45,473 bases of DNA from UBA3222 sp002363035 (GCA_946646575.1 CAMPCR010000003.1:1-45473); one strand, 5' to 3'. Positions 24,559-34,302 are shown, counted from the stretch's first letter. Program-made: numbers and translations. The notes: generated from the sequence alone by a model not told the origin.

Positions 24559-25356
24559 TTATTCGCCTCTCTTTTTCGGATACACAAAACCGCGATCGTG
24601 CGTTTGGTGCGTAAAGAACTCCAAAAATTGTCGCCCGCGTTCGGTTTTAAATTCACCTTTTTCCAATGCCGCCAAGGCCTTTTTTTGAAACGAACGCGAA
24701 TCGCCGCCGTACACCGCGCGATATTGCTGCTTTATGTCGGAAATCTCCGCGGACGAAAACCCGCGCCGTTGCAACCCGATAAGATTCAGATTGGAGATAT
24801 TGTTCCGTCCCAACACCGTCACGAACGGCGGGATGTGCATCGTAATTTCCGCATTGCCGGAGATAAACGCGCTCTCGCCGATGTGCACGAATTGATGCAC
24901 CATGGAACCGCCACTGAGAAAAACATAATCCTCAATAACCACGCATCCCGCCAAAAGTACCAAATTCGCCAAAATACAGTGATTTCCGACGACCGTATCG
25001 TGCGCGACATGCGAATATGCCATCAACAGGCAATCTTCTCCGACGCGCGTTTGTTGACCAGTCTGCGACGCCCGATGAACGGTGACGCCTTCGCGCAAAA
25101 CGGTTCGATCGCCGATGAAGACACCGCTTTCGAAATCAAAATTCTGCCCGACGATTTGCGGATCATCCCCCAAGACGACGCCCGCATGCACCTCGACGTC
25201 ATCCCCGAGCACGGTCCCTGTCTTTATCACGACATGTTCTCCGATGCGCACCCGTCGCCCCAATCGAACGCCGCGTTCAATCACGCAGAACGCACCGAGC
25301 ACCGCATCGTCCGGTACTTCAACGGAAGTGTTAATCAATGCCGTCGGATGGATCAT
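24559..25356 (-). CDS. lpxA: Acyl-ACP--UDP-N-acetylglucosamine O-acyltransferase LpxA
   Basis: The 265-residue protein is built of left-handed beta-helix hexapeptides (VRIGEHVVI, VVLGDDPQIVGQ, TVVGNHCILAN) with the LpxA active-site stretch AYSHVAHD and the C-terminal helical domain containing RRGFSSAEI. It performs the first step of lipid A synthesis, so the organism should have an LPS-type outer membrane. The ATG at 25356 gives the normal start MIHPTALI; an upstream TTG would add six residues. It is divergent from the glycan cassette, with about 95 bases between the starts. Confidence 0.94.
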   Translation of the reverse strand: MIHPTALINTSVEVPDDAVLGAFCVIERGVRLGRRVRIGEHVVIKTGTVLGDDVEVHAGVVLGDDPQIVGQNFDFESGVFIGDRTVLREGVTVHRASQTGQQTRVGEDCLLMAYSHVAHDTVVGNHCILANLVLLAGCVVIEDYVFLSGGSMVHQFVHIGESAFISGNAEITMHIPPFVTVLGRNNISNLNLIGLQRRGFSSAEISDIKQQYRAVYGGDSRSFQKKALAALEKGEFKTERGRQFLEFFTHQTHDRGFVYPKKRGE

Positions 25357-25421
25357 GGATGATTTAGTGTACAATACTTTTTTCTGATATAAAAATAAAG
25401 TATTTTCATTGGACGATTTTT

Positions 25422-25441
25422 TATACTACTCTAATCAGAGT
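25422..25441 (+). promoter_or_regulatory. -10 box and hairpin at the start of the glycan cassette
   Basis: TATACT (25422-25427) is a plausible -10 box without a clear -35. It is followed directly by the inverted repeat ACTCT-aatc-AGAGT (25428-25441). A ribosome-binding site GGAAG follows, 6 bases before the ATG at 25452. The hairpin next to the ribosome-binding site could affect initiation or be an operator. Confidence 0.4.
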
Positions 25442-25451
25442 GGAAGAAACA

Positions 25452-27350
25452 ATGGTTACAAGGAATACATATCGTCTTAAGTTCTTCTTCTCGTTCGTCT
25501 TTTCGTTTTTAATCCTGTTTGGGCTGAATCAAGGTAGTTTCTCGATAAACAGCTTATATGCAATAGGTTGGTTGCATGCGTATGACCACGATCTTTTCAA
25601 GGGGAACTTGTATATGCACGAGGATGTGATTTCTCCGAGGTATATTACTGATGCTTTAATCGCCGCGTTAATGCGGTTCACCAATGGTTCGTTTTACGAT
25701 ATTGCCTTGATATTTGGCGTGTTGGCAGCAGCTGTGCTTGCGGTAGCAATCGCACACATAAGTTATCGCATTAACAAGGCTCATCAGATGTTTATTTCTG
25801 TAATTCTTACTTATGTAGCCTTTTGCAATTGCTATCACAGGCAATTGTTTAATTTCTTTTTTAGCGCTTTTTGGTCATTTGCTATCGGATCTCCCGTAAG
25901 CATCGCACTCCTGGGCGTTTCATTTCTTGTCGGAGAAAACAAGAACTACAAGATTGCGTGGCTTTGTGCCGCATGTGCTGCGCTGTTCCACATTCATGAA
26001 GGAATATGGTGTTCTGTTTTCATTTTTACGTTAGCACTTGCCGACAGTTTATCTCAAAAGAAATTATTGATAAGAGAAAATAGCGCAATTATTGTTGCCA
26101 TCGTTGCATTGCTGATTGTCGCGGTTCCAAACCTGCTGACGGATTCAACGGAACTGTCAAGTGCCGATTTTGTGCATGCATACTTATATGCTATACCTTC
26201 CCATACAACGTTAGCATACTCTGGTCTTCTCACAAATTTCTGTAGACTTTTTTTTCACATATCGCTGTTTGTTTTCCCGATACTTTTTTTCACTTTAGCT
26301 GGTGAGCATCAAAGGCGGAGGCAACATTTGCTCGAATGCGGAATGCTTATGATCCTGGAAGTCGTGTTATTCATTTTGATATATATCAATGAATCAATCA
26401 AACCAAGCGCGTTCTTCACACTCATGATACCTGCAAGAATGCTCAAATATATACTACTCTGGTTACATATTAGCACTGTTAGAAGCTTAGTTATAATGCG
26501 GAAAAGAGGTTTTTTCTTCTCTGGATATTTAATGTTAAATTTTGTTATTTTTAGTTGTGCACAAGAAATATCTCAACCCCGCGATGCTATTCTTCTCTTT
26601 TGCTCGGCATTTTTAACTTTTGCTGTGATTGCCTTCGAAGGGCGTCTGTTAAAAAATACAAAAACATTCGCATCCCAAAATGTCGTTCGAGTCCTGGATG
26701 GGTTGTTTTTTGCGTGGTGTTTTGTCAGGATCATTCGCGCAGTCATGAAAGGAACGTTTTCACCAATGTATCTAGTTCTTCAGGGGTCAGTTGTTCTTTC
26801 CGTATTTACAATATCACTGAGAATGCGTGAAATAAAATCTGGAAAGCGTGGATTTTTTTCCTTACTCACCTGTGCTGTTTGTTTGGGAGTGACAGCAATT
26901 AGTGCGTACATCATGTTGGATCCCGTGCAACATGACCATAACAAGTGGTTAGATGAAGTGCATGATCTGGCAACAGCATATAAAAACAAAACGAATAAAG
27001 ACAGTGTGTGTCTATGCGAGATAGCACACGATGATTCCTGGTTATTATACCTACAGGCAATCTCTCAGAGAAATCTCTATGTTGCCTTTTCCGGGGTACC
27101 CTCGTGCAAACGTAACATGGGGGAATGGTATCGGAGATGCATGCAAACTCGTGACCTTTGGAATAAAACGTGTGACGAAATCCGTGCTATTATGTCTGCG
27201 GAGGGGATACCGTATGTACTTGTACCTAAAAGTAACTATTCAAAGTTGGATACGAACAGTGATTTTTCCGTATTCATTAGGAGCCCAAATGATACTCTTC
27301 GTATTTATGAATTGAAAAATTATGCAAATCATAATACCAATGACGGGTAG
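25452..27350 (+). CDS. Large polytopic membrane protein, probably GT-C-type glycosyltransferase
   Basis: The 632-residue protein has a dozen or so hydrophobic helices over residues 10-510, beginning FFFSFVFSFLILFGLNQG, and a C-terminal soluble part (about 515-632) with DDSWLLYLQAISQRNLYVAF. The first extracytoplasmic loop after helix 1 is rich in Asp, Glu and His (HAYDHDLFKGN, MHEDVISPRYITDAL), as in lipid-phosphate-sugar-dependent GT-C enzymes, and a soluble domain after the helices also fits. No exact family is recognised. The start at ATG 25452 follows GGAAG; a GTG at 25440 is the alternative. It overlaps the next gene by 29 bases. Base composition is more AT-rich than the flanking genes. 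Confidence 0.6.
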   Translation: MVTRNTYRLKFFFSFVFSFLILFGLNQGSFSINSLYAIGWLHAYDHDLFKGNLYMHEDVISPRYITDALIAALMRFTNGSFYDIALIFGVLAAAVLAVAIAHISYRINKAHQMFISVILTYVAFCNCYHRQLFNFFFSAFWSFAIGSPVSIALLGVSFLVGENKNYKIAWLCAACAALFHIHEGIWCSVFIFTLALADSLSQKKLLIRENSAIIVAIVALLIVAVPNLLTDSTELSSADFVHAYLYAIPSHTTLAYSGLLTNFCRLFFHISLFVFPILFFTLAGEHQRRRQHLLECGMLMILEVVLFILIYINESIKPSAFFTLMIPARMLKYILLWLHISTVRSLVIMRKRGFFFSGYLMLNFVIFSCAQEISQPRDAILLFCSAFLTFAVIAFEGRLLKNTKTFASQNVVRVLDGLFFAWCFVRIIRAVMKGTFSPMYLVLQGSVVLSVFTISLRMREIKSGKRGFFSLLTCAVCLGVTAISAYIMLDPVQHDHNKWLDEVHDLATAYKNKTNKDSVCLCEIAHDDSWLLYLQAISQRNLYVAFSGVPSCKRNMGEWYRRCMQTRDLWNKTCDEIRAIMSAEGIPYVLVPKSNYSKLDTNSDFSVFIRSPNDTLRIYELKNYANHNTNDG

Positions 27351-28107
27351 TGGTTCGAGATTTGTCGCAGCCGGTTATAAAGAACTGAAACCATTCATTA
27401 AAGTACAGGGAAAGCCGATTATTCAATGGATTGTTGAAGGAATGTACCCGAATGAGCGGAACATAGTGTTTATCTGTCGTCAGCAGCATTTGGATACCAT
27501 CTCCGGAATGAAAGAGTTTTTGATGAGGATTGTTCCGACTGCAAAAATTTTGTCAATCAGAAATTGGAACAAATCTGGACCAGTCGGTGATATTGTATCG
27601 GTATCCGATGAAATATCGGATCATGAACCTTGTATCGTCAATTATTGTGACTTTTTTGCGACCTGGAACTTCGAAAAATTCAAAAATGAGGTTGGAACCA
27701 AAGCCTGTAGCGGGAGTGTCCCCTGTTATACAGGTTTCCATCCGCATCTGATATACAAACAAAACGTCTATGCTTCCTGCCTGACAGATAAGGATGACAA
27801 CCTCGTAGAAATTCGCGAAAAATATTCTTTTGAGGCAGATAAAACCAAAGCAAAGCATTCTCCGGGAATTTACTATTTTAAATCCGGAGCTATTATGAAA
27901 AAATACTTCAGGCAAATGATGGAAGCAAAGGATAAAGTCCGTAACGAATATTACGTCAGCCTCGCCTATAACTACATGGTGAAGGATGGGCACAAAGTTT
28001 GGGTACCGACAAATGTGGATCAATTTTGTCAATGGGGGACTCCATTGGATCTGGCGGATTATGTTTTTTGGACAGAATGTGTTCGGAAATGGAAGTGTGT
28101 TTCATGA
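27322..28107 (+). CDS. Sugar-phosphate-type nucleotidyltransferase (NTP transferase fold), first copy
   Basis: The 261-residue protein begins with the nucleotide-binding loop IIIPMTGSGSRFVAAGYKEL followed by KPFIKVQGKPIIQWI, typical of NDP-sugar pyrophosphorylases. Metal-binding positions fit NYCDFFATW and the C-terminal VDQFCQWGTPLDLADY. It should activate a phosphorylated compound with a nucleoside triphosphate. The substrate cannot be inferred. The start overlaps the preceding gene by 29 bases and its stop overlaps the next start (ATGA). Confidence 0.78.
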   Translation: MQIIIPMTGSGSRFVAAGYKELKPFIKVQGKPIIQWIVEGMYPNERNIVFICRQQHLDTISGMKEFLMRIVPTAKILSIRNWNKSGPVGDIVSVSDEISDHEPCIVNYCDFFATWNFEKFKNEVGTKACSGSVPCYTGFHPHLIYKQNVYASCLTDKDDNLVEIREKYSFEADKTKAKHSPGIYYFKSGAIMKKYFRQMMEAKDKVRNEYYVSLAYNYMVKDGHKVWVPTNVDQFCQWGTPLDLADYVFWTECVRKWKCVS

Positions 28108-28925
28108 ATATAGTGATACCCATGGCTGGTGCCGGAATGCGTTTCCAAAACGTTGGATATAAATTGCCAAAGCCCGCAATTCCAACCACCGACCGAAGGA
28201 CGGGGGAAAAAGTTCCTATGGCAATCCTGGCAATCATGGATTTACCGGGAGTAAACCGCAACGGTTCGAATGTTATCTGCATTGATCGGGCTTTTAATAA
28301 AAACTCGGACTTAGAACAGGCAATAACAAAATATTACCCCGATGTAAGGTTTGTACGCACAAAGGCTCTAACCCAAGGGCAGGCATGTACCTGTCTTTTG
28401 GCAAAAGACATGATCGATAACAATGAAGAACTTCTTATTGCCAGTTGCGACACCGGGATGGTTATGAATAACGATGAATTTGACGCATTGCGCAACGAAA
28501 CAGATGTTTTGGTATTTACCCATCGTCACAGCCCGGCGGTTACGAAAAAACCGGAGGCATACGGATGGATCGCAACGAATGATAAAGGACGTGCGGTCAA
28601 AATTTCCGTCAAGAAACCAATTTCGAACAATCCGTCGGAAGATCATGCAGTAACAGGAACTTTCTGGTTCCGAAGCGGTAAAAGTTTTGTACAATCCGCC
28701 GAAAAGATGATTCGGGAAGATGATCGCATTAACGGTGAATTTTATGTAGATGAGGTTATTAAGCACGCGCTAAGCCTTGACATGGTCGTTCGGGTGTTTG
28801 AAATTGACCGCTATATCGGCTGGGGAACACCGGAAGATTACGAAGAATACGAAGCAACATTGGCTTATTGGCAACGATTTATATCGGGAAACGAATTCCA
28901 TCAGCTAACGGACGGAAAAAAGTGA
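28104..28925 (+). CDS. Sugar-phosphate-type nucleotidyltransferase, second copy
   Basis: The 273-residue protein has the loop IVIPMAGAGMRFQNVGYKLP with KPAIPTTD following, the likely metal site ASCDTGMVMNNDEFDAL and C-terminal IGWGTPEDYEEY. It is clearly related to the preceding gene product but not a recent duplicate. Two adjacent NTP transferases suggest either two activated precursors or that one is a catalytically altered partner. The start at 28104 is set by the ATGA overlap; the frame is open further upstream. Its stop overlaps the next start as GTGA. Confidence 0.78.
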   Translation: MNIVIPMAGAGMRFQNVGYKLPKPAIPTTDRRTGEKVPMAILAIMDLPGVNRNGSNVICIDRAFNKNSDLEQAITKYYPDVRFVRTKALTQGQACTCLLAKDMIDNNEELLIASCDTGMVMNNDEFDALRNETDVLVFTHRHSPAVTKKPEAYGWIATNDKGRAVKISVKKPISNNPSEDHAVTGTFWFRSGKSFVQSAEKMIREDDRINGEFYVDEVIKHALSLDMVVRVFEIDRYIGWGTPEDYEEYEATLAYWQRFISGNEFHQLTDGKK

Positions 28926-30988
28926 GAATAAGGAACCTATTGGGGATGACGCCTCTTCCCTGCAAATGCAGTAGCCTTTATCTTAAGGTTTTTTTGGTCG
29001 TTGTTATCGGTTTTAAACTGGTTTTAATGGGAATGTTTTCCTCCGATTACCAGGAGAAAATGTTTCTTCCTTTTGTATCTTGCTTTGTAACGGATCATCA
29101 AAATCCTTACCAATACTTTTTTCAAAGTACATCGGTAAATCCGTTTCCCTATCCGCCTTTGATGTTACTCATAGAATCCGCCTTCGGATGGATTGCGCTT
29201 CAGGTCTCATCTTTTTTCGTAAGATCCCTTATTTTTAAGTTACCGATTCTATTGTTTGATTGTCTCGCGTTTTATTTTTTGGTACGCATGGTTCCCAAGG
29301 GAAATATGCGGTACATATGTGTTGTATATTTTTTGTCGCCGATCATCTTGTACGCCGGATATATGCACGGTCAATTGGATATTATTCCAACTGCATTCTC
29401 CGTTATGGGAGCGTTTTTCCTTTTAGATAAACCACTCTATCGAAATTATTTAAAATCGGCAATTTTTTTTGGACTTGCTCTCGCGACAAAATCGCATATT
29501 GCGGCAATTCTACCCATAATTTTTTTTTATGTTCACAAAAAAGAGAATCTAAAGACTGCATGCGTTTATACAGTCGTAATGATGTTAACCTGGGCAATAT
29601 TCCTGTTACCTTTCCTATGCGAAGGACTTATACAAGGGGTATATCTTAATCAAGAACAAACCAAACTTCAAGCGGTTTATCTGCCATACGGAAACCGAGG
29701 ACTGTTCTTGGCGATATTGGTACTTGTCTGTATATATGTCCAAAGTTATGTGACATGCCATGTTACAAAATCTTTCCTAGTAAACACGGTGGGTATCACT
29801 CTTTTGTTGCTTGTTTTATTCGTTCCCGCCATGCCGGCATGGTTTATTTGGTATATTCCGTTTTCCTGTGTTGCTGTTGTAACAATGAAGGGTCGAGATA
29901 AAGTAATCGTAGTAAATATCTTGTCGTGTATGCTGTTTTTAGCTTACTATGTTTTTTTTCATACAACACAATATACGGATCTGATTTTTCTCGGGAAAAA
30001 TTTGCAGGGAGTTAAAATTTCCGACGCCAATCTGGGCAGTATTACTTTTTCGTTAATGATAGCAATTTTCGCTACATCGGCGTTTCAGCTGTATCAACAC
30101 CGTTCTAACAATGTATACTCGATACGACCGGATCAAGCGATTTTCATCGGCATTTCCGGCGACAGCGGTGCAGGGAAAAGCAGAATGGCTGAATTAATCA
30201 GCATGTTATTAGGGAAACAAAAAGTCTTGCATATCGAAGGAGACGGAGCTCATCGTTGGGAACGAGGCGATAAAAATTGGGATCGTTTAACCGCATTGCA
30301 TCCGGATGCTAACCTACTCCATGAACAGGCGCTGAAACTCAAAAAATTAAAAGATGGTAACAGTATCATGAGGCGGGACTATGATCATCATATGGGTCGA
30401 TTTACAGAGTACAAAAAATTGAGAGGGAACTCTTTTATAATTATAAGCGGTCTTCACAGCCTGTATTTACCGCAAACACGTGCTCTAATGGATCTTTCAT
30501 TGTATCTGGATACGGACGAAGAATTGCGGTGTTATTGGAAGGTTCGTCGCGATACAACCTTAAGAAACCAAAACAAAGATCGCATTTTGGAATCTATTCG
30601 GAGTCGCATGCCCGATGCAAAACGCTTCATTTATCCTCAACAGGCGTATGCCGATATAGTTTTTCATCATTTTTCGGAAGAGAGTATGGATCGCATAAAT
30701 ACGGCATTTATAATTGGCCTGAACATAGATTTTGAAAAACTCTCACACGTTTTGGCATTGCGCAATATTCGGATCGAATGTACCTACGATGAAGATTTAA
30801 TGCAGCAGAAAGTGAAATTTAACAACTGGGAACAGTTAACAAAAATAACCGATTGGGGAGATATAGCGAGTGAGACTCTCCCAAATTCCAACGAGTTGCT
30901 GTGCCATAAATCCACATGGGCATCTGGCATCGACGGGCTAAATCAGTATATGTTTTTGGCGGCACTGTGTGCGAAAATATATGCATGA
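28922..30988 (+). CDS. Fusion of a GT-C-like membrane glycosyltransferase with a phosphoribulokinase/uridine-kinase-like domain
   Basis: Residues about 15-395 form some ten membrane helices. The early loop SSDYQEKMFLPF and the later YAGYMHGQLDIIPTAF recall mannosyltransferase-type GT-C enzymes, where a GQxDxxP pattern is common. From about residue 405 a soluble P-loop kinase begins: GISGDSGAGKSRMAELI, then the PRK/uridine-kinase pattern HIEGDGAHRWERGDKNWDRL, LHPDANLLHEQALKLKKLKD and RRDYDHHMGRF. A C-terminal part of about 50 residues is not assigned. The GTG start at 28922 overlaps the previous stop; ATG at 28946 is possible. There is no frameshift, so the fusion is real in this sequence. A kinase tied to a membrane transferase could phosphorylate the acceptor or precursor at the membrane. 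Confidence 0.72.
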   Translation: MRIRNLLGMTPLPCKCSSLYLKVFLVVVIGFKLVLMGMFSSDYQEKMFLPFVSCFVTDHQNPYQYFFQSTSVNPFPYPPLMLLIESAFGWIALQVSSFFVRSLIFKLPILLFDCLAFYFLVRMVPKGNMRYICVVYFLSPIILYAGYMHGQLDIIPTAFSVMGAFFLLDKPLYRNYLKSAIFFGLALATKSHIAAILPIIFFYVHKKENLKTACVYTVVMMLTWAIFLLPFLCEGLIQGVYLNQEQTKLQAVYLPYGNRGLFLAILVLVCIYVQSYVTCHVTKSFLVNTVGITLLLLVLFVPAMPAWFIWYIPFSCVAVVTMKGRDKVIVVNILSCMLFLAYYVFFHTTQYTDLIFLGKNLQGVKISDANLGSITFSLMIAIFATSAFQLYQHRSNNVYSIRPDQAIFIGISGDSGAGKSRMAELISMLLGKQKVLHIEGDGAHRWERGDKNWDRLTALHPDANLLHEQALKLKKLKDGNSIMRRDYDHHMGRFTEYKKLRGNSFIIISGLHSLYLPQTRALMDLSLYLDTDEELRCYWKVRRDTTLRNQNKDRILESIRSRMPDAKRFIYPQQAYADIVFHHFSEESMDRINTAFIIGLNIDFEKLSHVLALRNIRIECTYDEDLMQQKVKFNNWEQLTKITDWGDIASETLPNSNELLCHKSTWASGIDGLNQYMFLAALCAKIYA

Positions 30989-32057
30989 TATGAAGGGTGT
31001 TGCAGGAACCGATTTGCGGGGATTGGTTTCGATATCCCGTTATGCGGGGATAAGGAACGATCTGGTTCAAGCCGGTGGCGGGAATACGTCCGTAAAGCTG
31101 AACGACAAAGAAATGCTGATTAAAATTTCCGGCTGTCCGTTATCGGATTTGACGGAAGATACGGGATACGTTTGTGTGAATTATGCCGTCATCGCAGCAC
31201 GCATGCGGAAAAATTTTTCCGAAAACAAAAGGGTTGTCCCCGATCGGAAAGTATTGTTGCCAAACAAAATGGCAAAAAGGAAACAAAGAGCGTCCATCGA
31301 AACTTTTTTACATGCCGTTACCGGAAAATATACGTTACATACACATCCTCTATCCGTAAATATGTTGCTGACTTCCGTCGAAGGTAGAAAAAAAATGTAC
31401 GAGCTGTATCCGCATGCCGTTTTTATTCCTTACAGAGCGCCCGGAATAGCGTTGGCAGAAGAATATTTCAAACAAACGGTTCATCGAACAGATAAAAATC
31501 CCGTGATATTTCTTGAAAACCACGGGCTGGTAGTGAGCAGTGATACGGCTGAGGAAGTTATTCAAAAAATGGAACAGGTGGTAAATACGACTGCGACAGC
31601 AATCGGATATAATTTATCGCTTTATACAAACACAACCGTACTTGATAACACGGTACAAACCATTCGGGAACTGTCGGGGAAGAAAGTAATTCCGGCAAAC
31701 GGAACCTACATCGAAAACACAAAAGAAATGATTGCTTCCGGAAGATGGAATCATCGGTTTTGCCCGGATTGCGTGGTTTATTGCGGCAACGAAGTTATGC
31801 ATGTACAGACTCCTCCTTCAAAGGAACAGTTTGAGAAGCATCTTCAAAAGCACGGAATGCCTGTCCTGCTTTTCTATAAGAATGAACTTTATATTTTATG
31901 CAACAGCGTCCGGAAAGCTTCGGAAATAATGAATGTGCTTTCTTTTGCCACGGAAATCCAACGAATGAATGAGGGAAAACACATGTTGATTTTCGATAAG
32001 AAGCAGGTATCCGAACTGTTGAACCGTGAAGACGAAAAATATCGTCTGAAGTTTTAA
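30981..32057 (+). CDS. Class II aldolase / adducin-family protein
   Basis: The N-terminal 230 residues match class II (zinc) aldolases: the phosphate-binding stretch QAGGGNTSVKL, the zinc ligands in HTHPLSVN and the later histidine in ENHGLVVSSD. The remaining 120 or so residues (after GYNLSLYTNTT) form an extra domain not seen in small fuculose- or ribulose-phosphate aldolases. Such enzymes join or split dihydroxyacetone-phosphate and aldehydes, or epimerise. The start is uncertain: GTG 30969, ATG 30981 or ATG 30990, all near the stop of the fusion gene and without a Shine-Dalgarno sequence. Confidence 0.75.
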   Translation: MHDMKGVAGTDLRGLVSISRYAGIRNDLVQAGGGNTSVKLNDKEMLIKISGCPLSDLTEDTGYVCVNYAVIAARMRKNFSENKRVVPDRKVLLPNKMAKRKQRASIETFLHAVTGKYTLHTHPLSVNMLLTSVEGRKKMYELYPHAVFIPYRAPGIALAEEYFKQTVHRTDKNPVIFLENHGLVVSSDTAEEVIQKMEQVVNTTATAIGYNLSLYTNTTVLDNTVQTIRELSGKKVIPANGTYIENTKEMIASGRWNHRFCPDCVVYCGNEVMHVQTPPSKEQFEKHLQKHGMPVLLFYKNELYILCNSVRKASEIMNVLSFATEIQRMNEGKHMLIFDKKQVSELLNREDEKYRLKF

Positions 32058-32066
32058 AGAAATTCC

Positions 32067-32723
32067 ATGATACGCGCCGTTGTTTTTGATTTGGATAATA
32101 CACTGTATCCTGCAACGGAATGTTATGAACAGGGACGTCTGGCACTCGAAAGTTTTTGCACGACGCATTTTCAAATCACTCGGGATCAGTTCAACGAATC
32201 TTTCGTTAAAGCGAAACAAATCGTGAAACAACAACTCGGAAATACGGCGGCGTCTCACAATCGAATGCTCTATTGTCAGACATTGTGCGAACTTCTGAGC
32301 ATACATCCGTTGTCTTATGCACTAAAGATGTATGATATGTATTGGGAAAGTGCTATGAGGAAGATGGTATGTTATCCGTTCGTCCGCCCACTTTTTCACA
32401 AACTACGCGGGAAAAACGTCAAGATAGGGATCTTAACGGATTTAACCGCGCATATTCAGTATCGAAAACTCAAACAACTGGGTATTATCGATGCAGTTGA
32501 TGCCGTTGTAACCTCTGAGGAAGTTGGAACGGAAAAACCGGATCCAAAAATGTTTGTAAGAATTTTGGAAAAACTTAAAATGAAACCTCGGGAAACTTTG
32601 ATGGTCGGCGACAACATAGTAAAAGATATTTCGGGATCACGATCCACAGGAATGATCGGATACCGGATTTCCGTGGAAAAAACGGATGAGGTTATAAAAG
32701 AGATTTTGTCATTTATTGAATAA
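32067..32723 (+). CDS. HAD-superfamily hydrolase (phosphatase)
   Basis: The 218-residue protein has all HAD motifs: motif I VFDLDNTLYPA, motif II LTDLTA, motif III lysine in EKPDPKMFVRIL and motif IV MVGDNIVKDI. A helical cap lies between motifs I and II. It should remove phosphate from a small molecule. Placed nine bases after the aldolase and eight before the methyltransferase, it probably dephosphorylates an aldolase product or a pathway intermediate. Confidence 0.85.
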   Translation: MIRAVVFDLDNTLYPATECYEQGRLALESFCTTHFQITRDQFNESFVKAKQIVKQQLGNTAASHNRMLYCQTLCELLSIHPLSYALKMYDMYWESAMRKMVCYPFVRPLFHKLRGKNVKIGILTDLTAHIQYRKLKQLGIIDAVDAVVTSEEVGTEKPDPKMFVRILEKLKMKPRETLMVGDNIVKDISGSRSTGMIGYRISVEKTDEVIKEILSFIE

Positions 32724-32731
32724 GCAGAGCA

Positions 32732-33541
32732 ATGGGTATGTTTTTAAAGAAATTTCGTCCTAAGCACACCGAAAACAGAATGAAAAAAGAAGGGGACGTT
32801 GCTAGTGCAAGGGAGAGCTTCTTCTCCACACAAAACAAAATATTGTATCATCTCATCAAACACCGTTTTTCGTGGATGAACGATTGGATTCGATCCGACG
32901 ATACAAAAATTGTTGAATTAGGTAGCGGTTCGGGTCTTTCAAAAGAATTTATCACGAATAAAAATTTGCTCTTAACCGATGTAGCGCTTCTTCCATGGAT
33001 AGATAAAAAGGTTGATGTTACAAAAGATCTGGATGTATTTGAAGATAACAGTTTGGATGTTGTTGTAGCTTGTCATATGTTACATCACGTGCCCTATCCA
33101 AAGGCGTTTATTGAACAGATTGGAATGAAACTTAGGAGCGGCGGTCGGTTGCTCATACGGGATGTCTACGCAAGTATACTCTTTAAAGTTATTCTGCGGA
33201 TAATGAGACATGAAGGTTTCGACGATACTGTTGATGTAAACAATACACAAATACCCTGTAACAATCCGAGTGACCCGTGGAGTGCAAATTGTTCCATACC
33301 GAGGTTATTGTTTGATAAGATGGAGATAGGAGAAAATTTTGGAAAAATGAAACTTGTAAAAAAAGAACGCAAAGTGTGCTTTCTGTTCTTGTTATCGGGT
33401 GGTACGGTTGCAAAAACATGGTATCCGCGATGGGCCGGAGAGCGTAGTTGTTCTTTCATAAAAAAGGTGGATAAAATTCTGACCTCTATCGCTCCAAGGT
33501 TATTCGCGTGTGAATGTTTGGTAGTATTGGAAAAAATGTAA
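32732..33541 (+). CDS. Class I SAM-dependent methyltransferase (type 11)
   Basis: The 269-residue protein shows the SAM-binding motif IVELGSGSGLS, an acidic turn LLTDVALLPW and the type-11 stretch DVVVACHMLHHVPYPKAF, then LRSGGRLLIRDVY. Such enzymes methylate small molecules or sugars. In this cassette it may methylate a glycan residue. It is eight bases after the HAD gene. Confidence 0.8.
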   Translation: MGMFLKKFRPKHTENRMKKEGDVASARESFFSTQNKILYHLIKHRFSWMNDWIRSDDTKIVELGSGSGLSKEFITNKNLLLTDVALLPWIDKKVDVTKDLDVFEDNSLDVVVACHMLHHVPYPKAFIEQIGMKLRSGGRLLIRDVYASILFKVILRIMRHEGFDDTVDVNNTQIPCNNPSDPWSANCSIPRLLFDKMEIGENFGKMKLVKKERKVCFLFLLSGGTVAKTWYPRWAGERSCSFIKKVDKILTSIAPRLFACECLVVLEKM

Positions 33542-33545
33542 GAAG

Positions 33546-34265
33546 ATGGAAGTGCCGAAGATGTCGATAGTCATTCCGTGTTACAACGAAGTAAAAAACA
33601 TTCCGCTGGTTCTTGAATGTTTTCGGCATACACTAAACCGTAAGGATGTGGAATTGGTGCTGGTGGATAATGGTTCCACGGATGGTACCGCAACAGTGTT
33701 GAAAGATCTGTTGCCTAAGTATTCATTTGCCCAATCAATACGCGTGGAAGTCAACCAGGGATACGGGTACGGAATTGTCCAAGGATTGAATATTTGTAAA
33801 GGAAAGTTTATCGGATGGACACACGCCGATATGCAGACGAATCCGGCGGATGTGATGAAGGCACTCGAAATTATAGAAAATAACAATGACGACGAGCGGA
33901 TCTTTGTAAAAGGAAATCGAAAGGGAAGATCCGTCTTTGATATGTTTTTTACATACGGGATGAGTGTTTTTGACACACTGTACCTCGGAGAAAGGTTGTA
34001 TGACATCAACGCTCAACCCAACGTGTTCTCCAGAAAATTTTATGATACCTGGAAAAATCCTCCAAAGGATTTTGCTCTTGATTTGTACGCCCTGTACACG
34101 GCTCGGAAAAGTCACCTGGATATACGGCGTTTCGATGTGTTTTTCCCGAAAAGATTGCACGGTAAATCTCACTGGAATAACGGTACGCTAAAATCAAAAC
34201 TGCAATTTATAAAGCGGACACTGAATGCCAGTAGGCAATTAAAACATGAGGCATCCCGTAAATGA
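33546..34265 (+). CDS. GT2-family glycosyltransferase (dolichol-phosphate mannosyltransferase-like)
   Basis: The 239-residue protein has the GT-A fold start MSIVIPCYNEVKNIPLVLE, LVDNGSTDGT and the metal-binding region GWTHADMQTNPADV, plus QPNVFSRKF. No membrane helix is present. Enzymes like this often transfer a sugar from its nucleotide to a polyprenyl phosphate, which would supply the lipid-linked donors that GT-C enzymes use. Four bases separate it from the methyltransferase gene. Confidence 0.85.
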   Translation: MEVPKMSIVIPCYNEVKNIPLVLECFRHTLNRKDVELVLVDNGSTDGTATVLKDLLPKYSFAQSIRVEVNQGYGYGIVQGLNICKGKFIGWTHADMQTNPADVMKALEIIENNNDDERIFVKGNRKGRSVFDMFFTYGMSVFDTLYLGERLYDINAQPNVFSRKFYDTWKNPPKDFALDLYALYTARKSHLDIRRFDVFFPKRLHGKSHWNNGTLKSKLQFIKRTLNASRQLKHEASRK

Positions 34266-34302
34266 AGGACAAGGGGCGAAAAGTCCATAGGGAAATAAAG
34301 TA

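Noticed and set aside
24346..25362. 338-codon plus-strand open frame antisense to mnmG and lpxA
   Set aside because: Both minus-strand genes are certain, and this frame has no family features.
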